A stretch of 59,303 bases of DNA from an uncultured bacterium (GTDB taxonomy: Bacteria; Bacillota; Clostridia; Oscillospirales; Oscillospiraceae), in NCBI GenBank assembly GCA_948469375.1, contig CAOKLO010000016.1:1-59303 (forward strand). Direction: 5' to 3'. How positions within the stretch are numbered: the first letter of the stretch is position 1; each line of letters starts with the position of its first letter. Positions 43,421 through 52,261 of this stretch are shown piece after piece. Under the pieces are notes generated by a model. The model made no database searches. It worked only from the letters and a program-made list of their open reading frames with translations, and had not been told where the DNA came from. Both the position numbers and the translations under genes were made by a program.

Positions 43421-44108
43421 TCCCGCACTCCCCCATCCCGAACCGGTCTTGGGCCATCCTCAGCAGAAGCTGAAAGCTCTCTTCCAAATCCAGCCCGGTG
43501 GTATCCGCCAAAACCGCGTCCTTCGCTTGCTTCAGAGGAGCGGTCTTACGCCCCATATCCCGCCGGTCGCGCTCAATGACCTCCTGCAAAACCTGCTTAA
43601 GCTCAGCCTGCTGGCCCCGCGCCAAAAGCTCCTTGTAGCGGCGCTCCGCCCGGGCCTCCGGGGCAGCTGTAAGGTATATTTTCAAATCCGCCTGAGGCAG
43701 CACCACCGTGCCGATATCCCGGCCGTCCATGATGACATCGTGTTCCCGGGCGGTCTGGCGCTGCATCTCCATCAGATAGTCCCGCACGCTTGGAAGTGAG
43801 GCCGCTTTGGAGGCAACGGCGGAAATCTCATTCTCCCGGATTGCCGTCGTCACATCCTCTCCGTCCAGGAACATATGCTGGAGTCCATCCTCTCCGTAAC
43901 CCATGCTGATGGTCAGCTCCGGCAGCATTTCCGACACATTTTCCCCATCCGAAGGATCGATTCCCCTTCGGCAAGCCGCCAATCCTACGGTACGATAGAT
44001 TGCCCCGGTATCCACATACAGGAACCCCAGCTCCTGAGCCAAACGCTTGGCCAGAGTGGATTTCCCCGCGCCGGAAGGTCCATCGATCGCGATGCTGCGA
44101 TAATTCAT
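43413..44108 (-). CDS. cmk: Cytidylate kinase
   Basis: Phosphorylates CMP and dCMP to diphosphates. The P-loop GPSGAGKST lies at residues 10-18; a long NMP-binding insertion, RDIGTVVLPQADLKIYLTA, the AEARAERRYKEL lid and DRRDMGRKTAPLKQAKDAV follow. 231 aa is the normal bacterial size. It sits in the classical clostridial block HI0933-cmk-plsC-ispH/rpsA and its coding region overlaps plsC. Confidence 0.97.
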   Translation of the reverse strand: MNYRSIAIDGPSGAGKSTLAKRLAQELGFLYVDTGAIYRTVGLAACRRGIDPSDGENVSEMLPELTISMGYGEDGLQHMFLDGEDVTTAIRENEISAVASKAASLPSVRDYLMEMQRQTAREHDVIMDGRDIGTVVLPQADLKIYLTAAPEARAERRYKELLARGQQAELKQVLQEVIERDRRDMGRKTAPLKQAKDAVLADTTGLDLEESFQLLLRMAQDRFGMGECGNE

Positions 44109-44124
44109 GGGAAGACCCCTTTCC

Positions 44125-45372
44125 TTAAATATTGTTTACTCGCTCCGCCGCGGCCAGCCCGGCGGTGTATCCGGTAGACCAGGCAATCTGCAAATTAAAG
44201 CCGCCGGTGTAAGCATCCACATCCAACAGCTCTCCGGCGATGAACAACCCCTTTGCCTTTTTCGACTCCATCGTCTTGGGGTCCACCTCGCCCACAGCCA
44301 CACCGCCGGAGGTAATCACCGCCTCCTCCACCGGCCTGGTTTCTGAAAGGGAAATCGAAATATCCTTCAAGCTCTCCAGCAGCCTGCGCCGCTGCTCTCT
44401 CCGGACGTCGTGAACCTTGGTATCCCCCGGAATTCCGGTGCGCTCCAGCAGCACCGGAACCATGGATCGGGGGACCAGACCGCCCAAAACGTTGGCAAAA
44501 TCCTGATTTGCCCGCTCCTCAAAGTCCCGCAGCAGGCGGGCGTCCAGCTTCTGCTCATCCAGCGCGGGCTTTAAGTCGATGTGGGCAATGTATTGGGACC
44601 TTCTAAAATCCATATGCGCAGAGGCAGACAGCACCAGCGGTCCCGACAGGCCGAAGTGGGTGAACAACAGCTCCCCCTGCTCCTGAAACACCGTCTTTCC
44701 ACGCTCATTCTTCACCTTCAGCTCCACGTTCCGTAAGGACAGCCCCTGGAGCTGGGCGCAGCATGGATCGTCCGACTCCAGTGGAATCAAAGACCCTCGA
44801 ATTGGAACGATGGTGTGTCCCGCCGACCGGGCCAGCGCATAGCCGTCCCCGGTAGAGCCCGTTTGGGGATAGGAGGCTCCCCCCGTGGCCAAAACGCACG
44901 TTTCACAGCTTAACTTGCCGCTGTTTTCCGTTTCCACCCCGGTCAAGAAGCCGTCCCGAACGATCAGCCCGACAACCCGGTCCCGGCGCAGCTCCACCCC
45001 CTGACGGCGCAGCTCAAAAAACAGCGCGTCCACAATATCGGCGGCTTTGTCCGAGACAGGAAAGACACGGTTTCCCCGCTCCGTTTTCAATGGAACGCCC
45101 AGCTGCTCAAAAAACACCATCGTATCTGCTGAGGCAAAACGGTTGAAAGCGCTGTAAAGGAATTTGCCATTACGCGGAATTGCCGCCATCAGCTCCGGCA
45201 CGTCGCAACTGTTTGTGACGTTGCAGCGGCCTTTTCCTGTAATATACAGCTTCCGCCCCACCTTCTCGTTGGGCTCCAGCAACAGCACGTCTGCCCTGGC
45301 CCGGGCGGCGGTGACCGCGGCCATCATGCCCGCCGCGCCGCCTCCGGCCACGACTACTTTATTTGTCCTCAT
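44125..45372 (-). CDS. HI0933/BaiN-family flavoprotein (NAD(P)/FAD-dependent oxidoreductase)
   Basis: 415 aa. N-terminal FAD loop VVVAGGGAAGMMAAVTAARA, then GRKLYITGKGRCNVTNS and NGKFLYSAFNRF characteristic of the HI0933 family, and a C-terminal GELLDVDAYTGGFNLQIAWSTG. BaiN, a member, takes part in bile-acid dehydroxylation in some gut Clostridia, but most members have no assigned substrate, so bile-acid activity must not be assumed here. ATG at 45372 overlaps the RpiR stop by 14 bases; the frame extension to 45426 has no good signal. Confidence 0.88.
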   Translation of the reverse strand: MRTNKVVVAGGGAAGMMAAVTAARARADVLLLEPNEKVGRKLYITGKGRCNVTNSCDVPELMAAIPRNGKFLYSAFNRFASADTMVFFEQLGVPLKTERGNRVFPVSDKAADIVDALFFELRRQGVELRRDRVVGLIVRDGFLTGVETENSGKLSCETCVLATGGASYPQTGSTGDGYALARSAGHTIVPIRGSLIPLESDDPCCAQLQGLSLRNVELKVKNERGKTVFQEQGELLFTHFGLSGPLVLSASAHMDFRRSQYIAHIDLKPALDEQKLDARLLRDFEERANQDFANVLGGLVPRSMVPVLLERTGIPGDTKVHDVRREQRRRLLESLKDISISLSETRPVEEAVITSGGVAVGEVDPKTMESKKAKGLFIAGELLDVDAYTGGFNLQIAWSTGYTAGLAAAERVNNI

Positions 45373-46231
45373 ACTCCACCTTTTCGTACACCTGATACTC
45401 GTCCCAAATGCGCTCCAATCGTTCAAATGTGGCGGTGACCTCGGCGGACCGCTTCCGCCCCACTGCCACGATCAGCGCATTGATGATGGACAGCGGCGCC
45501 ACCAGCGAATCGGCAAAAGAGACCATATCGCTCTTGGCCAGCAGGCGGTAGTTGGCAGTGTCGTACAGCGGCGACATCTCGCTGTCGGTGACGGCGATCA
45601 CCGTGGCTCCCTGGTCCCGGGCAAACTCCATGGCCCGCACAGAACGGGTGGAGTACCGGGGAAAGCTGATGCCGATGACCACATCCCCTTCCCCCACCCG
45701 GAGCATCTGCTCGAACATCTCACTGGCCAGACTGGTCTGCACCTGGCTGACATTGTCAAAAATTAGCTTGAAATAGAAGGTAAGGAAATCGGACAGAGCC
45801 GCCGACGAGCGCACTCCCAAAACATAAATGCGCCGGGCGGACACAATGGCGTCTACGGCGGCGGCAAAATCCTCCCGGTTCAGCTCATTCAGCGTCATGC
45901 GCAGCTTTTCAATGTCCGACTGCACCACCTTGTCCAGCACGTCTTGAGCGCCCAGCCGGTCATAGGATACCTCAATGCGCTGCACGGTGGTAAGCTTGCC
46001 TCGAATCATCTCCTGCATGGCCTTCTGCATGGCGGGATATCCATCATAGCCCAGCTCGGCGGCAAAGCGGACCACCGTGGACTCGCTGATCTGCACTGCC
46101 TGACCCAGCCGGGCCGCCGTCATAAAGGCGGCTTTATCGTAGTTGTCCAGAATATACCGGCCGATCAGCCTCTGTCCCTTGGAAAAGGTGCTCATCCTGC
46201 TCTGGATGACGGTCAAAATATCACGGCTCAT
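45359..46231 (-). CDS. MurR/RpiR-family transcriptional regulator
   Basis: 290 aa. The N-terminal HTH_6 domain (about 1-80: KGQRLIGRYILDNYDKAAFMTAARLGQAVQISESTVVRFAAELG) binds DNA; the C-terminal SIS domain (about 115-260) with RIYVLGVRSSAALSDF, ISFPRYSTRSVRAM and SPLYDTANY binds sugar phosphates. Such regulators usually control sugar or amino-sugar genes; no such genes are next to it, so its target lies elsewhere. It overlaps the HI0933 gene and is separated by 115 bases from rluB upstream. Confidence 0.9.
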   Translation of the reverse strand: MSRDILTVIQSRMSTFSKGQRLIGRYILDNYDKAAFMTAARLGQAVQISESTVVRFAAELGYDGYPAMQKAMQEMIRGKLTTVQRIEVSYDRLGAQDVLDKVVQSDIEKLRMTLNELNREDFAAAVDAIVSARRIYVLGVRSSAALSDFLTFYFKLIFDNVSQVQTSLASEMFEQMLRVGEGDVVIGISFPRYSTRSVRAMEFARDQGATVIAVTDSEMSPLYDTANYRLLAKSDMVSFADSLVAPLSIINALIVAVGRKRSAEVTATFERLERIWDEYQVYEKVEYEDK

Positions 46232-46346
46232 AGCGCAACAACCCTACCCTCTTTTTATCCTCCCGCAGGCACAGCCCTCTGTGCCCAATAGATGTATCAT
46301 ACCGTCTCCCGCCTAAAAATGCAAGAGGTTTTGAAAGTATTCCTGT

Positions 46347-47048
46347 TCAATCCTGCAAAGCCGCCAATTCCATCACCGACAGAGGCCGCCATTTTCCCAG
46401 CTTCAGCCCACCCAGCCGGACCTCGCCCTCCCGCACCCGCTGAAGGCGCTCTACCTTCAGCCCGGCAGCCGCGCACATCCGGCGCACCTGCCTGTTTTTG
46501 CCCTGGTGGATGACGACGGTGAGCGTCTGAGGACCTGTCCGCTCCACCTGGTCGGCGGTGAGCTCCTCCCCATCCGACCACACCGAGGCGGACAGGACTG
46601 GCAGCGCCTGGTCCACATCACCCCTCACCCACACCCGGTATTCCTTCTCCACCTCGTGGGAGGGATGGGTGAGCCGGTGGGTAAGTTCGCCGTCGTCGGT
46701 GAGCAGCAGCAAGCCCTCCGAGTCCATGTCCAGCCGCCCCACCGGCCACACCCGGGCAGAGCAGTCCGTCACCAGCTGAGCCACCGTTTTCCGCCCCTTT
46801 TCATCGGACAGCGTGGTAACATATCCTCTGGGTTTATTTAGCATAATGTAGGTGTGCCCCCCGGGGGCGGACAGCGGAACGCCGTCCACCTCCACGCAGT
46901 CGCGGACAGGGTCCGCCCTGTCCCCTAGCTGGGCCTGCCGGCCGTTGACAGTCACCCGTCCGGCCAGGATGTACTCCTCTGCCCGGCGGCGGGAGCATAT
47001 CCCCGCCGCCGACAGAAGCTTTTGCAGCCGTTCCTCCACCGCCGCCAC
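46347..47048 (-). CDS. rluB: 23S rRNA pseudouridine synthase RluB-like
   Basis: 233 aa. An N-terminal S4 RNA-binding domain (RLQKLLSAAGICSRRRAEEYI) is followed by the RsuA-family catalytic domain; WPVGRLDMDSEGLLLLTDDG holds the catalytic Asp107, and NRQVRRMCAAAG is the C-terminal RNA-contacting motif. RluB modifies position 2605 of 23S rRNA in E. coli; RsuA-family members are close, so the target could differ. It follows dacF by 12 bases in a typical cluster. Confidence 0.93.
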   Translation of the reverse strand: MAAVEERLQKLLSAAGICSRRRAEEYILAGRVTVNGRQAQLGDRADPVRDCVEVDGVPLSAPGGHTYIMLNKPRGYVTTLSDEKGRKTVAQLVTDCSARVWPVGRLDMDSEGLLLLTDDGELTHRLTHPSHEVEKEYRVWVRGDVDQALPVLSASVWSDGEELTADQVERTGPQTLTVVIHQGKNRQVRRMCAAAGLKVERLQRVREGEVRLGGLKLGKWRPLSVMELAALQD

Positions 47049-47060
47049 CTCTTTCCGATT

Positions 47061-48164
47061 TTACGCAGCACCGCCCAGCAGCGCCCCAAGGCGCTGCCAG
47101 AGGGTCAGCGGTTCCCGCACGTCCAGCCCTGCCCCGCTCTGAGCCACAAGAGGGACTCGGGCCGCGATTTCGCCGTCTTTCCTCCAAACCGCCTCGCCCA
47201 TCGGCTGGCCCGCCTCAAAGGGAGCCCGGACAAAATCCGCCAGTTCCACATCCATGGTCAAGGCCTCCGTCTCCTTCAGCGGGTAACCCGCTTCTTCGGC
47301 CGTTACCGCTGCAACCGTGGGAATCAAGCTACCCTCCACTGTCACCGAACCCAATGCCTCTCCCCGTCCACACAGCGCCTGTCTGGGATAGGTCTTAAAG
47401 CCATAATCCAACAGCTTCATATGGTCGTTCCAATCGTCCCCATCGTTCAGCGTAACGCAGATCAGCGTCTGGCCCTCCCGTGTGGCGGCGGACACCAAGG
47501 TACGCCCCGCCTTCTCCGTAAAGCCGGTCTTCATCCCCACACAGCCCTCGAAGCGGTAGAGCAGCTTGTTATGATTGACAAAGGTCCTGGTCCCGATGGT
47601 GATGGACCGTGTGGCACAAATTTCCGCCACCGTTTCGTTTTTTAAACACGCCTGGGCCGCAAGGGCCATGTCATAAGCCGTGGAATAGTGGTTGTCGTCA
47701 TTCAGCCCGCTTGGATTGGCAAAAGAGCTGTCCCTCATCCCCAACTCCGCCGCCCGCCGGTTCATCAGCGCCACAAACTCCTCCACGCTCCCCGCCGTGT
47801 GGCAGGCGATGACCATGGCGGCGTCATTGCCCGACTGGAGCAGCAGACCGTACAGCAGCCCCCGCAGGGTGATCTCCTCCCCTGCCTTGAGGTAAATGGA
47901 CGAGCCTTCACTGCCCAGCCATTCGCCCTTGACGGTCACCACCGCGTCCAAGTCCTCCGCCTGCTCCACCGCCACCAGGGCGGTCACCAGCTTGGTGATG
48001 CTGGCAATGAGCCGGGGCTGATGGCTGTTCTGTTCATAGAGCACCCGGCCGCTCTCCGCGTCCATCAGGATGGCGCATGAGGCGTTGGTGCCCACGGCAC
48101 AGGCGGGCGGGCACGCCAAGATCAATGCCGCCAACACGGCCAGCGCAGCAGTCATTTTTTTCAC
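47061..48164 (-). CDS. dacF: D-alanyl-D-alanine carboxypeptidase DacF
   Basis: Penicillin-binding protein that trims peptidoglycan stems. A signal peptide ends at about residue 23 (PACA); the active-site SxxK is SITK (Ser55, Lys58), SGN is in LLQSGNDAA, and the KTG triad is in GMKTGFTEKAG. A C-terminal beta domain and a hydrophobic end (about 345-367) suggest membrane association. 367 aa fits DacF. DacF in B. subtilis acts in sporulation; here it lies next to gerW. Confidence 0.94.
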   Translation of the reverse strand: MKKMTAALAVLAALILACPPACAVGTNASCAILMDAESGRVLYEQNSHQPRLIASITKLVTALVAVEQAEDLDAVVTVKGEWLGSEGSSIYLKAGEEITLRGLLYGLLLQSGNDAAMVIACHTAGSVEEFVALMNRRAAELGMRDSSFANPSGLNDDNHYSTAYDMALAAQACLKNETVAEICATRSITIGTRTFVNHNKLLYRFEGCVGMKTGFTEKAGRTLVSAATREGQTLICVTLNDGDDWNDHMKLLDYGFKTYPRQALCGRGEALGSVTVEGSLIPTVAAVTAEEAGYPLKETEALTMDVELADFVRAPFEAGQPMGEAVWRKDGEIAARVPLVAQSGAGLDVREPLTLWQRLGALLGGAA

Positions 48165-48171
48165 AAAAGGT

Positions 48172-48200
48172 CACTCCCATCCGAATGCTCAGATGGGAGT
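48172..48200 (-). other. Hairpin in the gerW-dacF spacer
   Basis: ACTCCCATC and GATGGGAGT form a stem around a 9-base loop, 15-45 bases upstream of dacF. There is no T run directly after it, so it is more likely an mRNA processing or stability element than a terminator. Confidence 0.35.
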
Positions 48201-48209
48201 AGTATTGCC

Positions 48210-48611
48210 TTATTGAACGGGATTATCCTCGCCGGTCTTTTTGTCGATATAGCCGGTCACCCGCTCAAACATCTCGGGCACCAGGTCCACCACCCGGCTG
48301 ACGGTGTCCCCCGGCGGAGGCGCCACGGGCAGCAGGCGGACACAGCCGTCCTTTACCACCAGAAAGGCCACAGGGAACACATGGACGCCGGCTCCCGCGC
48401 CGCCGCCGAAATTTTTGGGCACGTTCTGGGTCTTTCCGAAATCAGAACCTCCGGTGGCAAACCCAAAGGACAGCCGGGACACCGGGATCAGCGTCACTCC
48501 GTCCTGGGTGGTGATAGGCTGCCCCACCACCGTGTTGGCGTCCACCATTTCCCGGATCTTGTTCATGGTGGTCTGGAGCACCTCGTTGATGGGATGGTTG
48601 TTTTCACTCAT
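48210..48611 (-). CDS. GerW family sporulation protein (YtfJ)
   Basis: 133 aa. A KIREMVDANTVVGQPI start, then TLIPVSRLSFGFATGG and GAGAGVHVFPVAFLVV mark the YtfJ/GerW family. B. subtilis YtfJ (GerW) is a spore protein needed for L-alanine germination. It overlaps the DUF2953 gene by 8 bases, and this pair is conserved in Clostridia. Cytoplasmic; no signal peptide. Confidence 0.9.
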   Translation of the reverse strand: MSENNHPINEVLQTTMNKIREMVDANTVVGQPITTQDGVTLIPVSRLSFGFATGGSDFGKTQNVPKNFGGGAGAGVHVFPVAFLVVKDGCVRLLPVAPPPGDTVSRVVDLVPEMFERVTGYIDKKTGEDNPVQ

Positions 48612-49236
48612 GACTCAATGCCTCCTGTCTTTTGACTGCGGACCTCCCGCTCTTGATCCATGTGAACAGCGCCTTTACGCCGTAACGCACACCCAGCGCC
48701 ACAATCTGGCCCACGGTCAAAGTAACCGCCGCCTGAAGTTCCACCGCCGGTCTGGCCGCGCTGTAATCCATACCGATTTGGAATGAGTGCCGTTTTACCT
48801 TAAAATTATGGTCAAAAACCGGCCAAAGCATACCCAAAACCACATTGGCCTGTCCATAGCCCAGAGCGACGGACGCGGGATCGCCGCCCCCCCAGATCAG
48901 CTCCAGCTCCAAATTGTCGATGCGGATTTTTCTCTTCAGCGAACCGCAGAACTGAGCGGCCACAGGCAACAGCTTCATCAGCCGGGACAAGGTGCCGGGC
49001 TGACCCTCTGGGGCGGGCTTTTTTTCCTTTGGCGTTTTTTCTTTCCTCGCCTTATTCTCCTTTTTTGGCGTTTTTTCTTTCTTCGGTTTCATCGGGAGAA
49101 TTTGGATTTTGAACGGCCCCACCAGAGCGGCAGCAAACAGTCCGGCCTGCCCATAGCGCACCCTGCCCCCGATCCGGATGAGGGAAATCAGCCACAGGAC
49201 CAGCAGGATGATGAGCAACACCTTTAAAAAGGTCAT
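48604..49236 (-). CDS. DUF2953 membrane protein
   Basis: 210 aa with one N-terminal transmembrane segment (about 4-20), a basic low-complexity stretch rich in KKEK and KPAPEG-type repeats (about 55-85), then a DUF2953 domain with VALGYGQANVVLGMLWP and near-C-terminal hydrophobic helix. The family accompanies scpB and ytfJ in spore formers and is thought to be sporulation-associated; its role is unknown. It overlaps scpB by 4 bases and gerW by 8. Confidence 0.82.
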   Translation of the reverse strand: MTFLKVLLIILLVLWLISLIRIGGRVRYGQAGLFAAALVGPFKIQILPMKPKKEKTPKKENKARKEKTPKEKKPAPEGQPGTLSRLMKLLPVAAQFCGSLKRKIRIDNLELELIWGGGDPASVALGYGQANVVLGMLWPVFDHNFKVKRHSFQIGMDYSAARPAVELQAAVTLTVGQIVALGVRYGVKALFTWIKSGRSAVKRQEALSHE

Positions 49237-49862
49237 TGGCTCTCCTCCTCGCCCGTATTCGCCTCGGACACTTCCGGCTCTTCACTCTCCGCCTCCCGAA
49301 GGCGGCGCAGGGCAGACTCCATCTCCATGGTGAGCTGAAGATCCTCTTGGCTGGAGGAGGTCAAATCGGGCAAATCGTCCAGGGAGGCCAGCCCAAAGGA
49401 GCGCAGAAAATTCTTTGTGGTGCGAAACTGCATGGGCCGCCCCGGCACCGCCAGACGCCCCGCCTCCCGAATCAGCTCTCGCTCCAGCAGAAGTCCCACG
49501 GTATAGGAGCTGTCAACCCCGCGGACCTGTTCAATATAAGCCCTGGTCACCGGCTGAAAGTAGGCGATGATGGCCAGCACCTCCAAGGCGGGCTGGGACA
49601 GCTTGGCAGGCTTCCGGCTTTCCAGCGCCTTGCGGATATACGCCGCCTGCTCCGGCGCGGAGCACATCTGCCAGCTGTTCTCCATCCGCACCAGCCGGAT
49701 CCCCCGCCGCTCGTAGCTGTACGCATCCGCAATACGCTGGCACACGCTGTCCACCGTCTCCCGGTCCTGACCCAGAGTGAGGCACAGACGCTCCACACTC
49801 ATCGGGTCCCCTGATGCAAAGAGGATGCCCTCAATGGCGCTTTCCAGCTCCTTTAATTCCAT
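49233..49862 (-). CDS. scpB: Segregation and condensation protein B
   Basis: Kleisin-interacting subunit of the SMC-ScpAB condensin complex that organises and segregates the chromosome. Two winged-helix domains are shown by LESAIEGILFASGDPMSVERL, then KPAKLSQPALEVLAIIAYFQPVTRAYIEQVRGVDS and FLRSFGLASLDDLPDL. 209 aa is standard; a Glu/Ser-rich acidic tail follows. It overlaps the DUF2953 gene and lies about 70 bases after scpA. Confidence 0.95.
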   Translation of the reverse strand: MELKELESAIEGILFASGDPMSVERLCLTLGQDRETVDSVCQRIADAYSYERRGIRLVRMENSWQMCSAPEQAAYIRKALESRKPAKLSQPALEVLAIIAYFQPVTRAYIEQVRGVDSSYTVGLLLERELIREAGRLAVPGRPMQFRTTKNFLRSFGLASLDDLPDLTSSSQEDLQLTMEMESALRRLREAESEEPEVSEANTGEEESQ

Positions 49863-49895
49863 GCGGGTATCCTCCTCCCGTTGTTTTCACGCTGC

Positions 49896-49922
49896 GAAGC
49901 GGCCGGGTCGCTCGGTCGCTTC
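49896..49922 (-). repeat. Hairpin-forming repeat between scpA and scpB
   Basis: GAAGCGGCCG (49896-49905) and CGGTCGCTTC (49913-49922) pair with one mismatch around a 7-base loop. There is no T run, so it is not a good terminator; it may be a REP-like element or an RNA stability hairpin. Confidence 0.4.
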
Positions 49923-49932
49923 TCCGTGCTTC

Positions 49933-50733
49933 TCAATAACTCTCCACCGTCACGTCCACATCCTCCGGCGCGTCGTCCACCGTACTGGTGACAGTGCAGT
50001 CCTCCGCTGTCCCCGCCAGGTGAATGCGGCTGGCCTTGCACAGCTCCAGGATGGCCAAAAATGTGGCCACCACCTCGGATCGGCTGCGGCTTGTCTGAAA
50101 CAGCGCCTTGAACCGGGCCACGCCAAACTGGATGAGCCTGTCCAAAATAGACCGAGCCTTGTCTGCCACCGGATAGGGCTCCCGGCCCACAATACCCTCA
50201 AACGCCTCCGCCAGAAGGGGCTGCTTGCCGTCCGTCCGGGTCAGCACCGAACGGATCGCCATGAAAATATCCGCCTTGTCATGGACATAGCAGTAGGCCA
50301 TCTCTGCCTTCACCGGCTCGGGCCGTTTGGGGAGATAATCCCTGCCAAATTCGTAGCGCCCGTTCAACTGCCCGGTGACGTCCTTGATCTTTACATAGGT
50401 CTCCTGACTCTTGTGCTCCTCCAGGGCGGCCATCAACTCTTCCATCTCGCTCAGCGCCACCTCGTCGTCAATGGAAAGCAGCATCCGGGTCTTAATATAA
50501 ACCAGATGTGCCGCCATGGTGACAAACTCGCTGGCTACCTCCAGGTTCAGCTCCTCCCGCTGGGCCATCCAGGCCAGATACTGGTCCAGCAGTTCGGAGA
50601 TCACAATGTCCCGAATCTCAATTTTGTTCTTGCTCAGCAGGTGCAGGATCAAATCCAGGGGGCCGTCGAAGTCCTCCAGGTCCTCCTGCTTGGCCTTCAC
50701 CACCTTGTCCAGGTGGTAGATGGGGGCTTCCAT
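49933..50733 (-). CDS. scpA: Segregation and condensation protein A
   Basis: The kleisin of SMC-ScpAB. FDGPLDLILHLLSKNKIEI is the N-terminal SMC-neck contact and VTMAAHLVYIKTRMLL the next helix; a C-terminal winged helix (about 195-235) contacts the SMC head. 266 aa. The ATG at 50733 (MEAPIYHL) is chosen because GGGAGGGGAGCC precedes it; the ATG at 50751 has a weaker site. The smc gene is not nearby. Confidence 0.94.
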   Translation of the reverse strand: MEAPIYHLDKVVKAKQEDLEDFDGPLDLILHLLSKNKIEIRDIVISELLDQYLAWMAQREELNLEVASEFVTMAAHLVYIKTRMLLSIDDEVALSEMEELMAALEEHKSQETYVKIKDVTGQLNGRYEFGRDYLPKRPEPVKAEMAYCYVHDKADIFMAIRSVLTRTDGKQPLLAEAFEGIVGREPYPVADKARSILDRLIQFGVARFKALFQTSRSRSEVVATFLAILELCKASRIHLAGTAEDCTVTSTVDDAPEDVDVTVESY

Positions 50734-50778
50734 GGCTCCCCTCCCTTCCATAATAGGGATATTATAGCAAATTTTTTC

Positions 50779-51180
50779 TCAAAAAACAAGGGCGGCTGAG
50801 AGAAACCACATCAGTACATTACCCAACACCCCGACCACAACATGATAAATCGTCCAACGGTTGAAGTTCAACAGCTTGACCGTCAATGCGTCATCGAGCC
50901 GTTTGGCTTCTTCCATGATGTATGGGTCCCAACTCTCTCCTTTACCAATGCGGCACGCCCGCAGAAGAACATCGGGGTATTTTCCCCTGGCAAGTGAAGT
51001 CGCCTGATTGGACAAGATCCCGCCGCAGACTATGACAAGCACCACGTGGGCGGGCAGCAATACGATTGCGCATTGATAAAACACAATTGCCAACACAATG
51101 AGCAGCTTTTGAATGGTCAAGCACATCCGCTGCCTTTGCAAAAGCTTCCGCATACGTTCTTGCAGTTCGGCCTTATCCAA
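50779..51180 (-). CDS. Small membrane protein of unknown function
   Basis: 133 aa with a charged N-terminal helix (ELQERMRKLLQRQRM), two membrane segments near 23-55 (LIVLAIVFYQCAIVLL, HVVLVIVCGGIL) and one at the C-terminus (about 110-132, VVVGVLGNVLMWFLSAALVF). I do not recognise it. It lies between rnc and scpA, 17 and 45 bases from them, on the same strand. Confidence 0.65.
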   Translation of the reverse strand: MDKAELQERMRKLLQRQRMCLTIQKLLIVLAIVFYQCAIVLLPAHVVLVIVCGGILSNQATSLARGKYPDVLLRACRIGKGESWDPYIMEEAKRLDDALTVKLLNFNRWTIYHVVVGVLGNVLMWFLSAALVF

Positions 51181-51197
51181 ATCGCAGTCTCCTCAGC

Positions 51198-51869
51198 TCA
51201 CCCGTTCAGCTTTTCCAGCGCCGCCTTGGCCGCCATCTGCTCGGCCTCCTTCTTGGTCCGTCCCGCGCCGGTGCCGATCACTTTCCCGTCCACCGACGCC
51301 TCCATCTCGAAGCTGCGGCAGTGGTCCGGCCCGCTCTCCCGCACCAGGCGGTAGCTCACCGCCGCCCCCGGTGTGCGCTGGACCAGCTCCTGGAGGGCGG
51401 TCTTGTAGTCCCGGTCGGCGGCCTTCTCCCGCTCCTTATCCAAGATCAGCGCCCGGATGATGGGCCGCACCGCCTCCATCCCCCCATCCAGGTAGACGGC
51501 GGCCAGCATGGCCTCGGTGGCGTCCGCCAGGATGGAGGGCCGCTTCCGGCCGCCCCCGGCGTCCTCGCCGCGGCCCAGCCTGAGATACCGGCCCAGCCCC
51601 AGGCCCTGGGCCACCTCGTGCAGACTGCCCTCGCACACCAGCACCGCCCGGGTGCGGGTCAGCTCCCCTTCGGGCATGTTCGGGTGCTCCTGGAACAGGT
51701 AATCCGCCACCACAACCCCCAGCACCGAGTCGCCCAGGAACTCCAGCCGCTCATTGCTGGTCAGCCCCGCGCCCCGGTGCTCGTTGGCATAGGAGCTGTG
51801 GGTCATGGCGTGCTCCAGCAGCCCGCGGTCCCGGAAACGGTAGCCCAGCTTTTCTTCCAATTCATTCAT
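51198..51869 (-). CDS. rnc: Ribonuclease III
   Basis: Cleaves double-stranded RNA in rRNA and mRNA maturation. The catalytic signature NERLEFLGDSVL is near residues 38-49, with the second acidic site in DATEAMLAAVYLD; a double-stranded RNA-binding domain follows (about 150-220, YKTALQELVQRTPGA to KKEAEQMAAKAALEKL). The ATG at 51869 follows GGAGGATATTT and gives 223 aa; the longer frame includes the terminator sequence and is not credible. It follows acpP and plsX as in many Firmicutes. Confidence 0.97.
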   Translation of the reverse strand: MNELEEKLGYRFRDRGLLEHAMTHSSYANEHRGAGLTSNERLEFLGDSVLGVVVADYLFQEHPNMPEGELTRTRAVLVCEGSLHEVAQGLGLGRYLRLGRGEDAGGGRKRPSILADATEAMLAAVYLDGGMEAVRPIIRALILDKEREKAADRDYKTALQELVQRTPGAAVSYRLVRESGPDHCRSFEMEASVDGKVIGTGAGRTKKEAEQMAAKAALEKLNG

Positions 51870-51887
51870 AAATATCCTCCACCACGG

Positions 51888-51916
51888 AAAAAGCCCCGCC
51901 TTGGCGGGACTTTTCA
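51888..51916 (-). terminator. Terminator or attenuator between acpP and rnc
   Basis: AAAAGTCCCGCC pairs with GGCGGGGCTTTT around AA, followed by a T run on the minus strand. It follows the acpP stop by about 15 bases. Confidence 0.75.
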
Positions 51917-51931
51917 CCGAACATTGTAAGC

Positions 51932-52165
51932 TCAGATATCCAGATGCTCCTGCATGTACTTATACAGGTCACCCACCGTGATAATGGATTCGATGTCCTC
52001 GCTGTCCATCTCCTCCATGCCGAACTCCTCCTCCAGCGCCATGGACAGGTCCATCAAGTCCACGGAATCCGCGCCCAGGTCGTCCACAAAAGCGGTGTCA
52101 ACCGTAACGTTATCGGGCTCCACGCCAAATTGCTCGGCAATCAGCTTACACAGTTTCTCAAACAT
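51932..52165 (-). CDS. acpP: Acyl carrier protein
   Basis: 77 aa, strongly acidic, with the phosphopantetheine attachment site DSVD (Ser34) in DLGADSVDLMDL. It carries growing acyl chains in fatty-acid synthesis. It lies between plsX (96-base gap) and rnc, a common arrangement that links phospholipid and fatty-acid synthesis. Its own terminator follows. Confidence 0.97.
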   Translation of the reverse strand: MFEKLCKLIAEQFGVEPDNVTVDTAFVDDLGADSVDLMDLSMALEEEFGMEEMDSEDIESIITVGDLYKYMQEHLDI

Positions 52166-52261
52166 ATTCGAGCAGCTCCTTTATACGTTGCTTTAATCAA
52201 CATCATAATAGGGGCTTTCAGGCTGACTGTCAATAGTATTTTTGACAATTTTTTTCTGAAA

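Noticed and set aside
44125-45372. Bile-acid dehydroxylation gene baiN
   Set aside because: The family match is to HI0933 flavoproteins in general; no other bai genes are in the window, so a bile-acid role is not supported.
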